A stretch of DNA of 24,509 nt from GWB1-37-8 sp964646925 (GTDB taxonomy: Bacteria; Patescibacteriota; Microgenomatia; Levybacterales; UBA12049), in assembly GCA_964646925.1 (NCBI GenBank), contig CAZYIC010000011.1:1-24509 (forward strand). The letters are read 5' to 3'. The notes below the pieces were generated by a model. That model did no database searches and had not been told where the DNA came from. It saw only the letters and a program-made list of their open reading frames with translations. A program made the position numbers and the translations under genes. This document shows positions 1-7,696 of this stretch, one piece after another (position 1 is the first letter of the stretch; each line of letters opens with the position of its first letter).

Positions 1-229
1 ACCACCAGGGACCATAGAATATTCCCTCCAAACCGGTAGTTTGACCTATTAAGGGGATTTTGTGAACGTAAGTAATATTCCAAAGATTCAACATATCTCT
101 TCCAACATCGTAAGTAAAAGCAAAAGAATTAGTAATCACGCCCGGAAGCCTCAAAAATGCACCCGTCATAATTATTAAAGATAAAAATAGATATTCTTTT
201 TTAAATAAATTGGGGAATTTAAATTTCAT
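1..229 (-). CDS. Partial GT39/PMT-like membrane glycosyltransferase, N-terminus only
   Basis: An open frame of 76 codons runs from ATG at 229 off the left edge. It was found by reading the minus strand downstream of the neighbouring gene, whose TGA stop (226-228) overlaps this ATG as ATGA. The product begins with a short basic segment, then a hydrophobic helix (about residues 13-28), then the motif TYDVGRD near residue 40. An acidic residue in the first extracytoplasmic loop is typical of GT-C enzymes, where it is the catalytic base. The following stretch ending GIFYGPWW is typical of GT39-like proteins I know from Microgenomates. It would use a polyprenyl-phosphate sugar at the outer membrane face. 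It is the last visible gene of the 5121-to-1 run of membrane glycosyltransferases. The family call is fairly safe; acceptor and sugar are unknown. Confidence 0.7.
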   Translation of the reverse strand, partial: MKFKFPNLFKKEYLFLSLIIMTGAFLRLPGVITNSFAFTYDVGRDMLNLWNITYVHKIPLIGQTTGLEGIFYGPWW

Positions 230-1875
230 TTATTTTTCTCAACTATTTTGATAGCTAAACCCGAATCGGGATAATTAATTCTATGAATAGTTTTATATTC
301 CTCTTGAAAATCAAAAGATGATCCAATTAATAAAATATTTTTCTCATTCTCTAAGCTATAATCAAATTTCCTGAATTCGAAATTTGAAAATCGGTTTTTA
401 CCTTCAAATTTTCCTGATGCAGTACCACCTTCTTTCAAATATCGAATGGGGTCATATTTTAAGTAAAAAAGAAAAAATATGTAAGACTGATCCATTGTTG
501 CAGTATTGGAAACGATTATTTTACTATAGTCTTTCTGAACATTGGCGACGTGATTAACTATATTCTCGTAACCATATTGCCAATACTTTGCATGAAAATA
601 ATTTTGCTGAACAAAATATTGATTGAAGTAATATAAGATATTGGATATAAATAATAAAAAAACAAAAATAAAAAGTACATATTTCACTCGTATGCTTAAC
701 ACTTGATACTTAATACTTGATACTTTTTTTATAGCAGTTAAAATCCCGATTGCTGTAAATATTTGAAATGTAGGAAGAAAATTAAGGGTTCTAACCGCAT
801 TTGGAATATCATTAGTCACAGAAGCAGGAATAGGCGCAATTAAAAACCATAAAATAATACAGGCTTTTACCTTTCTGTTAAAACTTCCAAATATTAAACT
901 ATAAATTCCTACCAACAAAAATGGTAATTCGATAAGATATAGCATTCCCATGCTTGGCGCGTGGTGACGAGCAATATCACCTGTTATAAAAAGCCAATTA
1001 AAATCAAAATGAGACAGATATCCTCTTACCGTATTTTTTACAAATTCGACCCTGCGATTATCAAATATTAATCCTAAAAGATCGTTATTCTCTTTATCTC
1101 TTGCAATTCTCTTTGCATTCATTTCTATAATTGACGTGTTGGAGAAAATACTGACGTCTCTTGCCCTCGACAGCGCATCTTTATTAGTTAGATTGATATA
1201 AATTAACGGAATAGAAATAATTATCAAGATTAAAGAGGATGTGAATATGTATTTTTTTTTGATTGAAAAAAACTGCTTTCTATAAATAATCGTAAGGACT
1301 ATCAGAAGAAGAGGAATAAAAACTTTTTCACTTTGGTAAACATGAAGACCCAGCCCAAACATGACAGCGCTTAAAAATAAAAACCATTGCTTATTAAAAC
1401 TTTTTAAAAAAAACAGAATTCCAAAAACATTTAACGCTACTCCTACATTTGATTCAAAAGCAATCCGGGAAAACTGAATATGCCAAGGAGAAATTGCCAA
1501 AAGAAAAGCTGACAAAAGAGCAAGACTATCCCTTTTAAATAATTCTTTTACTAAGAAAAATGTTGCTACAACGGTCAAAATACCAAAAATAGCAGACGGT
1601 AATCTAACTGCTGCTACATTTAGACCGAGTACGCTTATCGACGGCATGGCAAGATATACATACAAAGCAGGCTTATAATCATCAAAAGACCTGAGGATAA
1701 TAGGCAAAAACTTTCCATACTCGTCTCTCCCTGTTTGCAGAATGGAATAACTATTGTATCCCAACGCGACTTCATCCCAATCCGGAGATAAAGGCACTTT
1801 CCCTAATTGCCACAACCGCAATACCGAAGCAATTACCACAATGAAAGTTAAAAATATAACTATTTTTTTATTCAT
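226..1875 (-). CDS. GT39/PMT-2 family membrane glycosyltransferase (paralogue A)
   Basis: Polytopic protein of about 549 residues with a dozen or so hydrophobic segments. After the first helix comes DWDE (about residues 32-35), then GYNSYS, GRDEYG and DDYKPALYVYL, the signature of ArnT/PMT-type GT-C enzymes; the acidic pair in that loop is the expected catalytic site. PMT-type enzymes move a sugar from a polyprenyl phosphate to a protein or glycan outside the cell. I chose ATG at 1875, which overlaps the upstream stop by 8 bp; a TTG at 1884 in the same frame would add three residues. No Shine-Dalgarno site is visible, so translation may be coupled. It is a clear paralogue of the next gene upstream. 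A tandem heptamer array (691-725) is translated within it as part of a loop beginning VSSIKYQVL. Confidence 0.85.
   Translation of the reverse strand: MNKKIVIFLTFIVVIASVLRLWQLGKVPLSPDWDEVALGYNSYSILQTGRDEYGKFLPIILRSFDDYKPALYVYLAMPSISVLGLNVAAVRLPSAIFGILTVVATFFLVKELFKRDSLALLSAFLLAISPWHIQFSRIAFESNVGVALNVFGILFFLKSFNKQWFLFLSAVMFGLGLHVYQSEKVFIPLLLIVLTIIYRKQFFSIKKKYIFTSSLILIIISIPLIYINLTNKDALSRARDVSIFSNTSIIEMNAKRIARDKENNDLLGLIFDNRRVEFVKNTVRGYLSHFDFNWLFITGDIARHHAPSMGMLYLIELPFLLVGIYSLIFGSFNRKVKACIILWFLIAPIPASVTNDIPNAVRTLNFLPTFQIFTAIGILTAIKKVSSIKYQVLSIRVKYVLFIFVFLLFISNILYYFNQYFVQQNYFHAKYWQYGYENIVNHVANVQKDYSKIIVSNTATMDQSYIFFLFYLKYDPIRYLKEGGTASGKFEGKNRFSNFEFRKFDYSLENEKNILLIGSSFDFQEEYKTIHRINYPDSGLAIKIVEKNK
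691..725. repeat. Five-unit heptamer array inside GT39 paralogue A
   Basis: Five consecutive 7-bp units of the form NATACTT on the plus strand (for example GATACTT and AATACTT), with the outer units more diverged. Read from the minus strand the unit is AAGTATN. The tract is fully translated, since three units equal seven codons, and falls in a probable loop between two hydrophobic segments. Near-identical units recur at 14172-14206 and 17896-17930. The edges are my delimitation. Confidence 0.75.
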
Positions 1876-3517
1876 AAACAACAAGTGCGGCAGTACCGTT
1901 TAATAGGTTAAAAGTTTTTAATATGTTCGCTTTCCTCGGCACATTGTTCGGTGTCTGAATGAAAAGATTTTTGCTGCCTTTTCGATTATCAACCTCAGTA
2001 ACGCCATTTAAAAAATTGTATTTTCCAAATCTATCTACAGTTACAAACCCAAAGACATCTCTCCTAATTGCATTATTTTTTCTAAAAATTCTAGGATCTG
2101 TTTTGGTATAAAATAAATAATAAATGTAAGGCCTTCCCATGGCATTTGTTACGTATATATTGTCGAAGTCTTCCCCAACAGATTTTACATATTCTATAGA
2201 ATCTTTATATCCATATTGCCATTCGCCTGAAAATTCATAAGGATAGTGAACATAATAACCCCGAATGTAATATAAAAAATTAAATATCAAAAATAAAAAA
2301 CATACAGCAAATATTAAATATTTTATTTGTATTTTTGCTATTTTATTTTTAATTTTTGATATCCACATAACAAACTCTGTAGCTCCGATTGCAGTAATGA
2401 TCTGAAAAGTTGGCAAGGTTGTTTCAATACGCAGGGCGTGAGGAGTTTCCCGAGCAGTTGCTGCAGGAATAATACCAATAATTAACCATGCGGGAATAAT
2501 CCACCAGCTTCCCTCTTTACGTTTAATTAAAAACAATATTCCTGCAATAAAAAATGGCAAATCCCAAATATACATCTGTCCTACATCTTGAGTTGAAAAT
2601 TTAGGATTCCCATCTCCTTTTATAAAAAGGAAGCTTGGATTGAGATTATCAAAATAATGCTTTAGATAAGAAAGAGCATATCCAACCCTTCTATTGTGCA
2701 TTATCCTAGACCAAGCACTGCTATCATTTATAATCTCCTGATTGGAAGTTTTAACAACTTCAACATCCGTAAATATATTCACTTCTTTAAAACGAAGACC
2801 TGCCTGAGGAGAAAATAAAAATCCAAGGATAGGCAACATCAATAAAATCCCCATTAAGACCGCTATTAATGTTTGCCTTTTATTCTCAATAAGTTTTTTT
2901 CTAAAAGCAAACCCTAAAAACAATACCAAGATAGGTGCAACCATTCTGGCTGTGTTAAAGGTATATATAGAAAGTGCAAAAAAGATAGCGGAAAAAATTA
3001 TATGCCATTTTTTTTCTTGCACTCCAGTTAAAAATAACCAAACTCCTCCTACCAAAAAGAACGTTGCCACATTTGCCTCAAATGCAGCGCGGGATAACAT
3101 AATATGCCAAGACGAAATTGCCAAAAATAGCGAAGTGAATAAAGCATATTGTTCTTTTGATTTGGAATTCCAAAAGATTCTCTTTGTTAAAAAATAGGCC
3201 ATCAAAACTGTCAGTACGCCAAAGAATGCCGATGGAAACCTGGTTGCAAATTCCGTTAGGCCGAACAGTTTAATAGGAATTACATCAAGATACGCATACG
3301 CTGGAGGTTTAAAATCTCCAAAAGATTCTAAGTAATTAAGGGGCAAAAATCTTCCAAACTCATCTCTTCCGTCAATTCCCAAAGAGTAAGCATTATATCC
3401 CCATGCCGCCTCATCCCATGTTAAAGACGGCGGATTTTGTCCCAATTGAAAAAATCTCAAGAAAGAGGCAAACACAATAATTGCTGTAAGAATTATTGTT
3501 GTTTTTGCCAAACTCAT
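1868..3517 (-). CDS. GT39/PMT-2 family membrane glycosyltransferase (paralogue B)
   Basis: A 549-residue polytopic protein parallel to the gene just downstream along its whole length. TWDEAAWGYNAYS at about residues 33-45 holds the GT-C acidic motif (D35, E36). It is followed by GRDEFGRFLPL and FGDFKPPAYAYL, and the shared late block TAIG before the last helices. This marks it as a polyprenyl-phosphate-dependent transferase of the ArnT/PMT type; the two genes probably arose by tandem duplication. ATG at 3517 is the start, with a 41-bp gap to the upstream gene that contains a TATAAT on the minus strand. Its stop lies within the first codons of paralogue A. It carries a degenerate heptamer tract (2328-2362) at exactly the position where paralogue A carries its array. 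Sugar and acceptor are unknown. Confidence 0.85.
   Translation of the reverse strand: MSLAKTTIILTAIIVFASFLRFFQLGQNPPSLTWDEAAWGYNAYSLGIDGRDEFGRFLPLNYLESFGDFKPPAYAYLDVIPIKLFGLTEFATRFPSAFFGVLTVLMAYFLTKRIFWNSKSKEQYALFTSLFLAISSWHIMLSRAAFEANVATFFLVGGVWLFLTGVQEKKWHIIFSAIFFALSIYTFNTARMVAPILVLFLGFAFRKKLIENKRQTLIAVLMGILLMLPILGFLFSPQAGLRFKEVNIFTDVEVVKTSNQEIINDSSAWSRIMHNRRVGYALSYLKHYFDNLNPSFLFIKGDGNPKFSTQDVGQMYIWDLPFFIAGILFLIKRKEGSWWIIPAWLIIGIIPAATARETPHALRIETTLPTFQIITAIGATEFVMWISKIKNKIAKIQIKYLIFAVCFLFLIFNFLYYIRGYYVHYPYEFSGEWQYGYKDSIEYVKSVGEDFDNIYVTNAMGRPYIYYLFYTKTDPRIFRKNNAIRRDVFGFVTVDRFGKYNFLNGVTEVDNRKGSKNLFIQTPNNVPRKANILKTFNLLNGTAALVVYE
2328..2362. repeat. Degenerate five-unit heptamer array inside GT39 paralogue B
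   Basis: Seven-base periodicity is visible but diverged: plus-strand units include TTGCTAT, TTAATTT and TTGATAT. The tract encodes ISKIKNKIAKI, which aligns without gaps with the array-encoded VSSIKYQVLSI of paralogue A. On its own this AT-rich tract would be weak; the matching position supports it. Confidence 0.5.
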
Positions 3518-3544
3518 AGTTTCTGCGAAAATCTTAATTAACTT

Positions 3545-3574
3545 ATTATATCTTAATACTACTTAATTATTACA
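3545..3574 (-). promoter_or_regulatory. Possible promoter for GT39 paralogue B
   Basis: The minus strand of the gap between the genes at 3559-5121 and 1868-3517 contains a consensus TATAAT (plus 3545-3550). A weak -35 candidate, TGTAAT, lies 18 bp upstream (plus 3569-3574). Transcription would begin near 3538, giving a leader of about 20 nt. In DNA this AT-rich, a chance match is quite possible. Confidence 0.35.
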
Positions 3575-5121
3575 CTTTCAGGCAATTCATAGAGAAATTC
3601 TCCTGCTTTTTGCCATTTTTCCTCCTGAATACTTGCAATTTTTGATTTCTTAATATATAAACACGTTGGATTCCCGAGTGAATATAAGTTTTGATAATCA
3701 TTTTCATATTCCTTAGGTAAAAAATAATTTGTCACTATCTCTTTGGCACAAAAACGGAAATAGAAGTCGGGAGGGGAAGTGGCAAACATTTCAAGTCTTG
3801 CCTGTTGATAACGAGAAAACCCAAGCATCCCTGAGGTATACCAAGAATATTTATATGGAGATAAACGTTTAGCTTGCCAATAAATAAGATCATCTCCCCC
3901 GTCTAAATAAAGCGTGTCCGTAGATTTCGACAACAACCTTACCACTTCTCCTACCTGCAACTCTTTTCCATAATTAGTTATGAACTCATAATGAGGATCA
4001 GTCTTTTCGCGGATAAACGATCTTGGGGAACCAACAATATAGGCAAATAATATTACAAGAACAATTAAAAGTGAGACTGTTATTTTTTTCTTATATGAAA
4101 AGAGCTCATTCAATAAAAAAATAAGTGCTGCAATAAATAATCCATACCATGCTATCATGTGAAACGCCGCGTAAAAAATTTTCCCCGGAGGAAATATACG
4201 AACATTCGCTAGTCCAAGTATCAGGAATAGAACGAGAAGAGCTTTTCTCTTTTCTTTCACAGGAAAAAGAAATAAAAAAGATGCCAAGAATACGGAATCA
4301 AGCCCTACGAGAAAATACCTAAAGATATTCCATTCACCTCCAAAAAAAATAAGAATGGGATATATAAATATATTAATTGCTCCAAGACCTAATAAATTAT
4401 TATCGCCTGCTTCCGAACGAAAAATTTGACTACTTACGGTTACTACATTAAAAAAATATTCCGATAATGGCATTATTGACAAAAAAGCAACTACCAACAG
4501 AGCAAATAAACCTAACGCCATTTTTTTTGAAAATGAAAAAGGCTTGCCAAAAAATATTAGAAATAATAAGGCAACCGAAATAATAATGTATGGCTCTCTC
4601 ATAAAAATTACAAACCATGCGAAGAATGAGCTTAATATATAATCATGCCAATATAATCTTTTATTTATGTATTTCTGCCATACAAGTCCCATCATATATA
4701 CGAGCGGGTACACTATTGCTCCCTCCGCAAGAAATCTGTCTCCAAAGACATAAAACTTGCTAAATTCATAAAGAAAAACAAAACCAAACATTGGCAGACC
4801 AAATCGTAAAATAATAGCTATATTCATAACAAGACCAAACACCATGATGCTTTGCCTATGAGTTAATACAAGATCATATATATTGATCGGATGAAGTGCC
4901 GTCTGAATAAATGAACTAAAATATGCCATAAGAGGCTGATGATTGAAAAAAATATCTGAGTATAATCTTTTACCATTTGTAATAAAATATCCGGCAACAA
5001 TATTGAAGCAATCGTCAAAACAACCAAAAGCATTCACTTTGGGAGTATAAATTTTGTAAAGTACTATATAAATTGGAATTATTAGTAAAAGAGGTAAAAA
5101 CCGAAACATTATGTTTTTCAT
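3559..5121 (-). CDS. GT-C-like polytopic membrane protein, probable glycosyltransferase
   Basis: A 520-residue protein with about ten to twelve hydrophobic segments. After the first helix comes CFDDCF (D36, D37), then NGKRLYSDIFFNHQPLMAYF. An acidic pair followed by a short segment ending in NHQP is what I expect in the first outer loop of GT-C mannosyl- or glucosyltransferases. The C-terminal part (about 380-520) is less hydrophobic and probably lies outside the membrane. It is more distant from the two GT39 paralogues than they are from each other. The start at 5121 gives almost no leader from the best promoter candidate; a second ATG at 5109 is possible. It is the first gene of the leftward run and diverges from the YfhO gene across 46 bp. 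The exact family is uncertain. Confidence 0.7.
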   Translation of the reverse strand: MKNIMFRFLPLLLIIPIYIVLYKIYTPKVNAFGCFDDCFNIVAGYFITNGKRLYSDIFFNHQPLMAYFSSFIQTALHPINIYDLVLTHRQSIMVFGLVMNIAIILRFGLPMFGFVFLYEFSKFYVFGDRFLAEGAIVYPLVYMMGLVWQKYINKRLYWHDYILSSFFAWFVIFMREPYIIISVALLFLIFFGKPFSFSKKMALGLFALLVVAFLSIMPLSEYFFNVVTVSSQIFRSEAGDNNLLGLGAINIFIYPILIFFGGEWNIFRYFLVGLDSVFLASFLFLFPVKEKRKALLVLFLILGLANVRIFPPGKIFYAAFHMIAWYGLFIAALIFLLNELFSYKKKITVSLLIVLVILFAYIVGSPRSFIREKTDPHYEFITNYGKELQVGEVVRLLSKSTDTLYLDGGDDLIYWQAKRLSPYKYSWYTSGMLGFSRYQQARLEMFATSPPDFYFRFCAKEIVTNYFLPKEYENDYQNLYSLGNPTCLYIKKSKIASIQEEKWQKAGEFLYELPESVIIK

Positions 5122-5131
5122 TTTAGCAATT

Positions 5132-5159
5132 TATTTATCTTTATGATACCATATTTCAA
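5132..5159 (-). promoter_or_regulatory. Possible promoter for the leftward GT-C run
   Basis: On the minus strand, TTGAAA (plus 5154-5159) is followed after 16 bp by TAAATA (plus 5132-5137). Transcription would start about 4 nt before the ATG at 5121, so the message would be almost leaderless. On the plus strand the same 46-bp gap holds TATGAT (5142-5147), a possible -10 for the gene at 5168, without a convincing -35. The two signals overlap. Confidence 0.35.
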
Positions 5160-5167
5160 GCTCGTTA

Positions 5168-7696
5168 ATGAAATTTTTTAAAAAAATATCTCCGTCCCAT
5201 ATCCTCTTGTTCGTCATAATAATAGGGCTTCTTTTTATCTATAGACAGGTAATTTTTAACGGAAAAATTCTTTTTCCCTCAAATTTCCTTGTCCAATTTT
5301 ATTCCCCATGGAGAACGGAGAAGTTTCCAGGTTGGGAAGCGGGAATCCCGCATAAGCCAATCGGAGATGACCAGATACGAATATTTTATCCCGAAAGAAC
5401 ATTTACCAATGATATGCTGGCAAAAAAGACAATTCCGCTTTGGAATCCATATAATTTTGCCGGAACTCCTTTCCTTGCAAATTTTCAATCCAGCATATTT
5501 TATCCGTTAAATATTCTCTACTTTTTTCTGCCGCAAATTATTGCATGGGAAATTTTATTATTTATTCAGCCCATTATGGCAGCATTTTTTATGTACCTTT
5601 TCTTAAGTCATTTTCGTCTTCAAAGACCCGCTATTTGGCTTGGAACAATATCTTTCGGGTTTTCCGGATTCATGCTCGTATGGAGTCAGGAAAACATTGT
5701 GGTTGCCCAATCAGCGCTATGGCTTCCTTTTGTTCTTTTTGGAATAGAGGGTTATCTTAAAAACAAAAATCTCTGGTATTGTCTTATTGCAATTATTGCC
5801 CTTACCTGTTCGATATTGGGAGGATTTATGCAAATAACTTTTTATATATTCGCGTTCTCTTTCTTGTATAGCTTATTCCGCATTAAAACTCTAAAACTTC
5901 CTTTTTTTCGATATATGCTTAGAATAACTTTTATTTATATTTTTTCTCTCTGTCTCTCTGCGATGCAATTGCTTCCATCAATAGAAGCCTTCCTGGAATC
6001 TCCAAGAAGCACATCGTCGGCTGCATATTTGTTTGACAGATATCTTCTTCCTGTTACACATTTTATTAATGCTTTTGTGCCGGATATTTTCGGCAATCCG
6101 GGAGCATATAATTTTTTTGGCCGAGGGTTTTATCGGGAAACAATTCTCTATGCAGGGCTTATTCCATTTGTTTTTTTCGCATACGCATGTTTTAAAAGAA
6201 AAATAAATCCTATTATTGGTTTCTTTACTTTTTCCGTTTTTTTCTCTTTTTTCCTAACGCTTGATTCGCCTTTTACAAGATGGTTTTTCCAACTCCCGCT
6301 TCCCTTACTTCCAACATTTTTACCAAGCCGCATTCTTATAATTACCGCTTTTTCGATAGCCACTCTCTCGTCGTTTGGATTATCTATATTGATAGGAAGA
6401 AGAAATAAAAGAGATCGAAAACTTATGTTAATTATTTTTACGATATTTTATTTGACTATTTTCCTCATTGGCATTTATGGGTTATTATTATTAAGATACG
6501 GTAATACTCGATTCTTCCAACAATTAAATGACTATATAATTGTACATGGATCATCTCCTACAAAAGCAAACATTCTTGTTCTTCTAAAAAATCTTATTAT
6601 GCCACTTGGTATGCTTTCTTTTCTTTTTGTTTTATTAAAATACAAAAAACCATCTAACCTCTTAGTTCTTGTAATTATTACTCTAACGCTTACTGGACAA
6701 TTCTATTTTCTAAATAAATATCTCGTAACCGGAGACAGACAATTCCTGTATCCAGAAAATCACATCATCTCTTTTCTGCAATCAAAAAATTCTTTGGATA
6801 GATTTATAACGTTTCGTCAACCGATGGAAGAAAATATCTCAACGTACGCACACATTTACTCGGCCGAAGGAACAAGTCCTGTTTTTCCCAGAAGATATGG
6901 AGAGCTCCTTTTTGCGGTTAAAAATAACGGAAAGCTTGTGAAAGATATCCCTCGGGTCGAAGCGAGGATTTCGGAATTAGGAGAAAAAGAGAATCCATTC
7001 GAGGACAAAAAAAGAATGCGTTTAATTTCACTTCTTGGCATAAAACATGTCCTCTATTTCGATGACCGCAATCCAAAAAATGCTAATGCAAATAAATTTT
7101 CTCAAGACCTTTTTAAGCCGGTTTGGCAACATAACAATTGGTACGGACTGGAATATGCCAATGTTTTTCCAAGAGTTTTTTTAACTAATAATGTACGCGT
7201 AGAAAATAATGCGCAGAAAATTTTAGATCTAATTTTTAATCCCGATACAAATCTTTTAACTACTGTTATTCTTGAAGAAAAACCTAAAGAGATAGATAAT
7301 AATCCTGATACCTTTATAAATTTGCTCAAGCCCTCAGTTGATTCATTTACATCCATTATTTCTTACGAACCTCAAGAAATAATTATTAAAACAAAAACCA
7401 ATGTTCCGCAAATGCTTTTTCTTTCCGACAATTATTATCCCGGCTGGAAAGCTTATGTTGATGATAAAGAAACTAAAATTTACCGCGCAGATTACGCTTT
7501 TAGAAGCATTTACCTGCCTAAAGGCGATCATAAGATAACATTTACATATAGACCCTTATCTTTTCAGACCGGTATCATAATCTCTATGATATCGATGACG
7601 CTATTGTTAATAATTTTCCTATTTTACCCTATATATACTGGCAGTCCGGTTTTCATAAATCTTAGAAATAAAATTGATATTTTCAAGCAACAATAA
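5168..7696 (+). CDS. YfhO-family membrane glycosyltransferase (paralogue 1)
   Basis: An 842-residue protein with YfhO architecture: an N-terminal helix, an outer loop with FYSPW and DQIRIFYPERTF, a conserved WNPYNFAGTPFLANFQS block, many membrane segments, and a soluble C-terminal region. The end has the family signature NYYPGWKAYVDD...YRADYAFRSIYLPKGDHKITFTYRP, followed by a last membrane helix and a short basic tail. In Bacillus subtilis, YfhO is the GT-C partner of CsbB and GtcA and glycosylates lipoteichoic acid outside the cell from an undecaprenyl-phosphate sugar. It is the only long gene on the plus strand. It is the least altered of the three copies: it lacks the heptamer tracts seen in the other two. 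Its last 78 bp overlap the convergent gene at 7619-9571. Confidence 0.85.
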   Translation: MKFFKKISPSHILLFVIIIGLLFIYRQVIFNGKILFPSNFLVQFYSPWRTEKFPGWEAGIPHKPIGDDQIRIFYPERTFTNDMLAKKTIPLWNPYNFAGTPFLANFQSSIFYPLNILYFFLPQIIAWEILLFIQPIMAAFFMYLFLSHFRLQRPAIWLGTISFGFSGFMLVWSQENIVVAQSALWLPFVLFGIEGYLKNKNLWYCLIAIIALTCSILGGFMQITFYIFAFSFLYSLFRIKTLKLPFFRYMLRITFIYIFSLCLSAMQLLPSIEAFLESPRSTSSAAYLFDRYLLPVTHFINAFVPDIFGNPGAYNFFGRGFYRETILYAGLIPFVFFAYACFKRKINPIIGFFTFSVFFSFFLTLDSPFTRWFFQLPLPLLPTFLPSRILIITAFSIATLSSFGLSILIGRRNKRDRKLMLIIFTIFYLTIFLIGIYGLLLLRYGNTRFFQQLNDYIIVHGSSPTKANILVLLKNLIMPLGMLSFLFVLLKYKKPSNLLVLVIITLTLTGQFYFLNKYLVTGDRQFLYPENHIISFLQSKNSLDRFITFRQPMEENISTYAHIYSAEGTSPVFPRRYGELLFAVKNNGKLVKDIPRVEARISELGEKENPFEDKKRMRLISLLGIKHVLYFDDRNPKNANANKFSQDLFKPVWQHNNWYGLEYANVFPRVFLTNNVRVENNAQKILDLIFNPDTNLLTTVILEEKPKEIDNNPDTFINLLKPSVDSFTSIISYEPQEIIIKTKTNVPQMLFLSDNYYPGWKAYVDDKETKIYRADYAFRSIYLPKGDHKITFTYRPLSFQTGIIISMISMTLLLIIFLFYPIYTGSPVFINLRNKIDIFKQQ

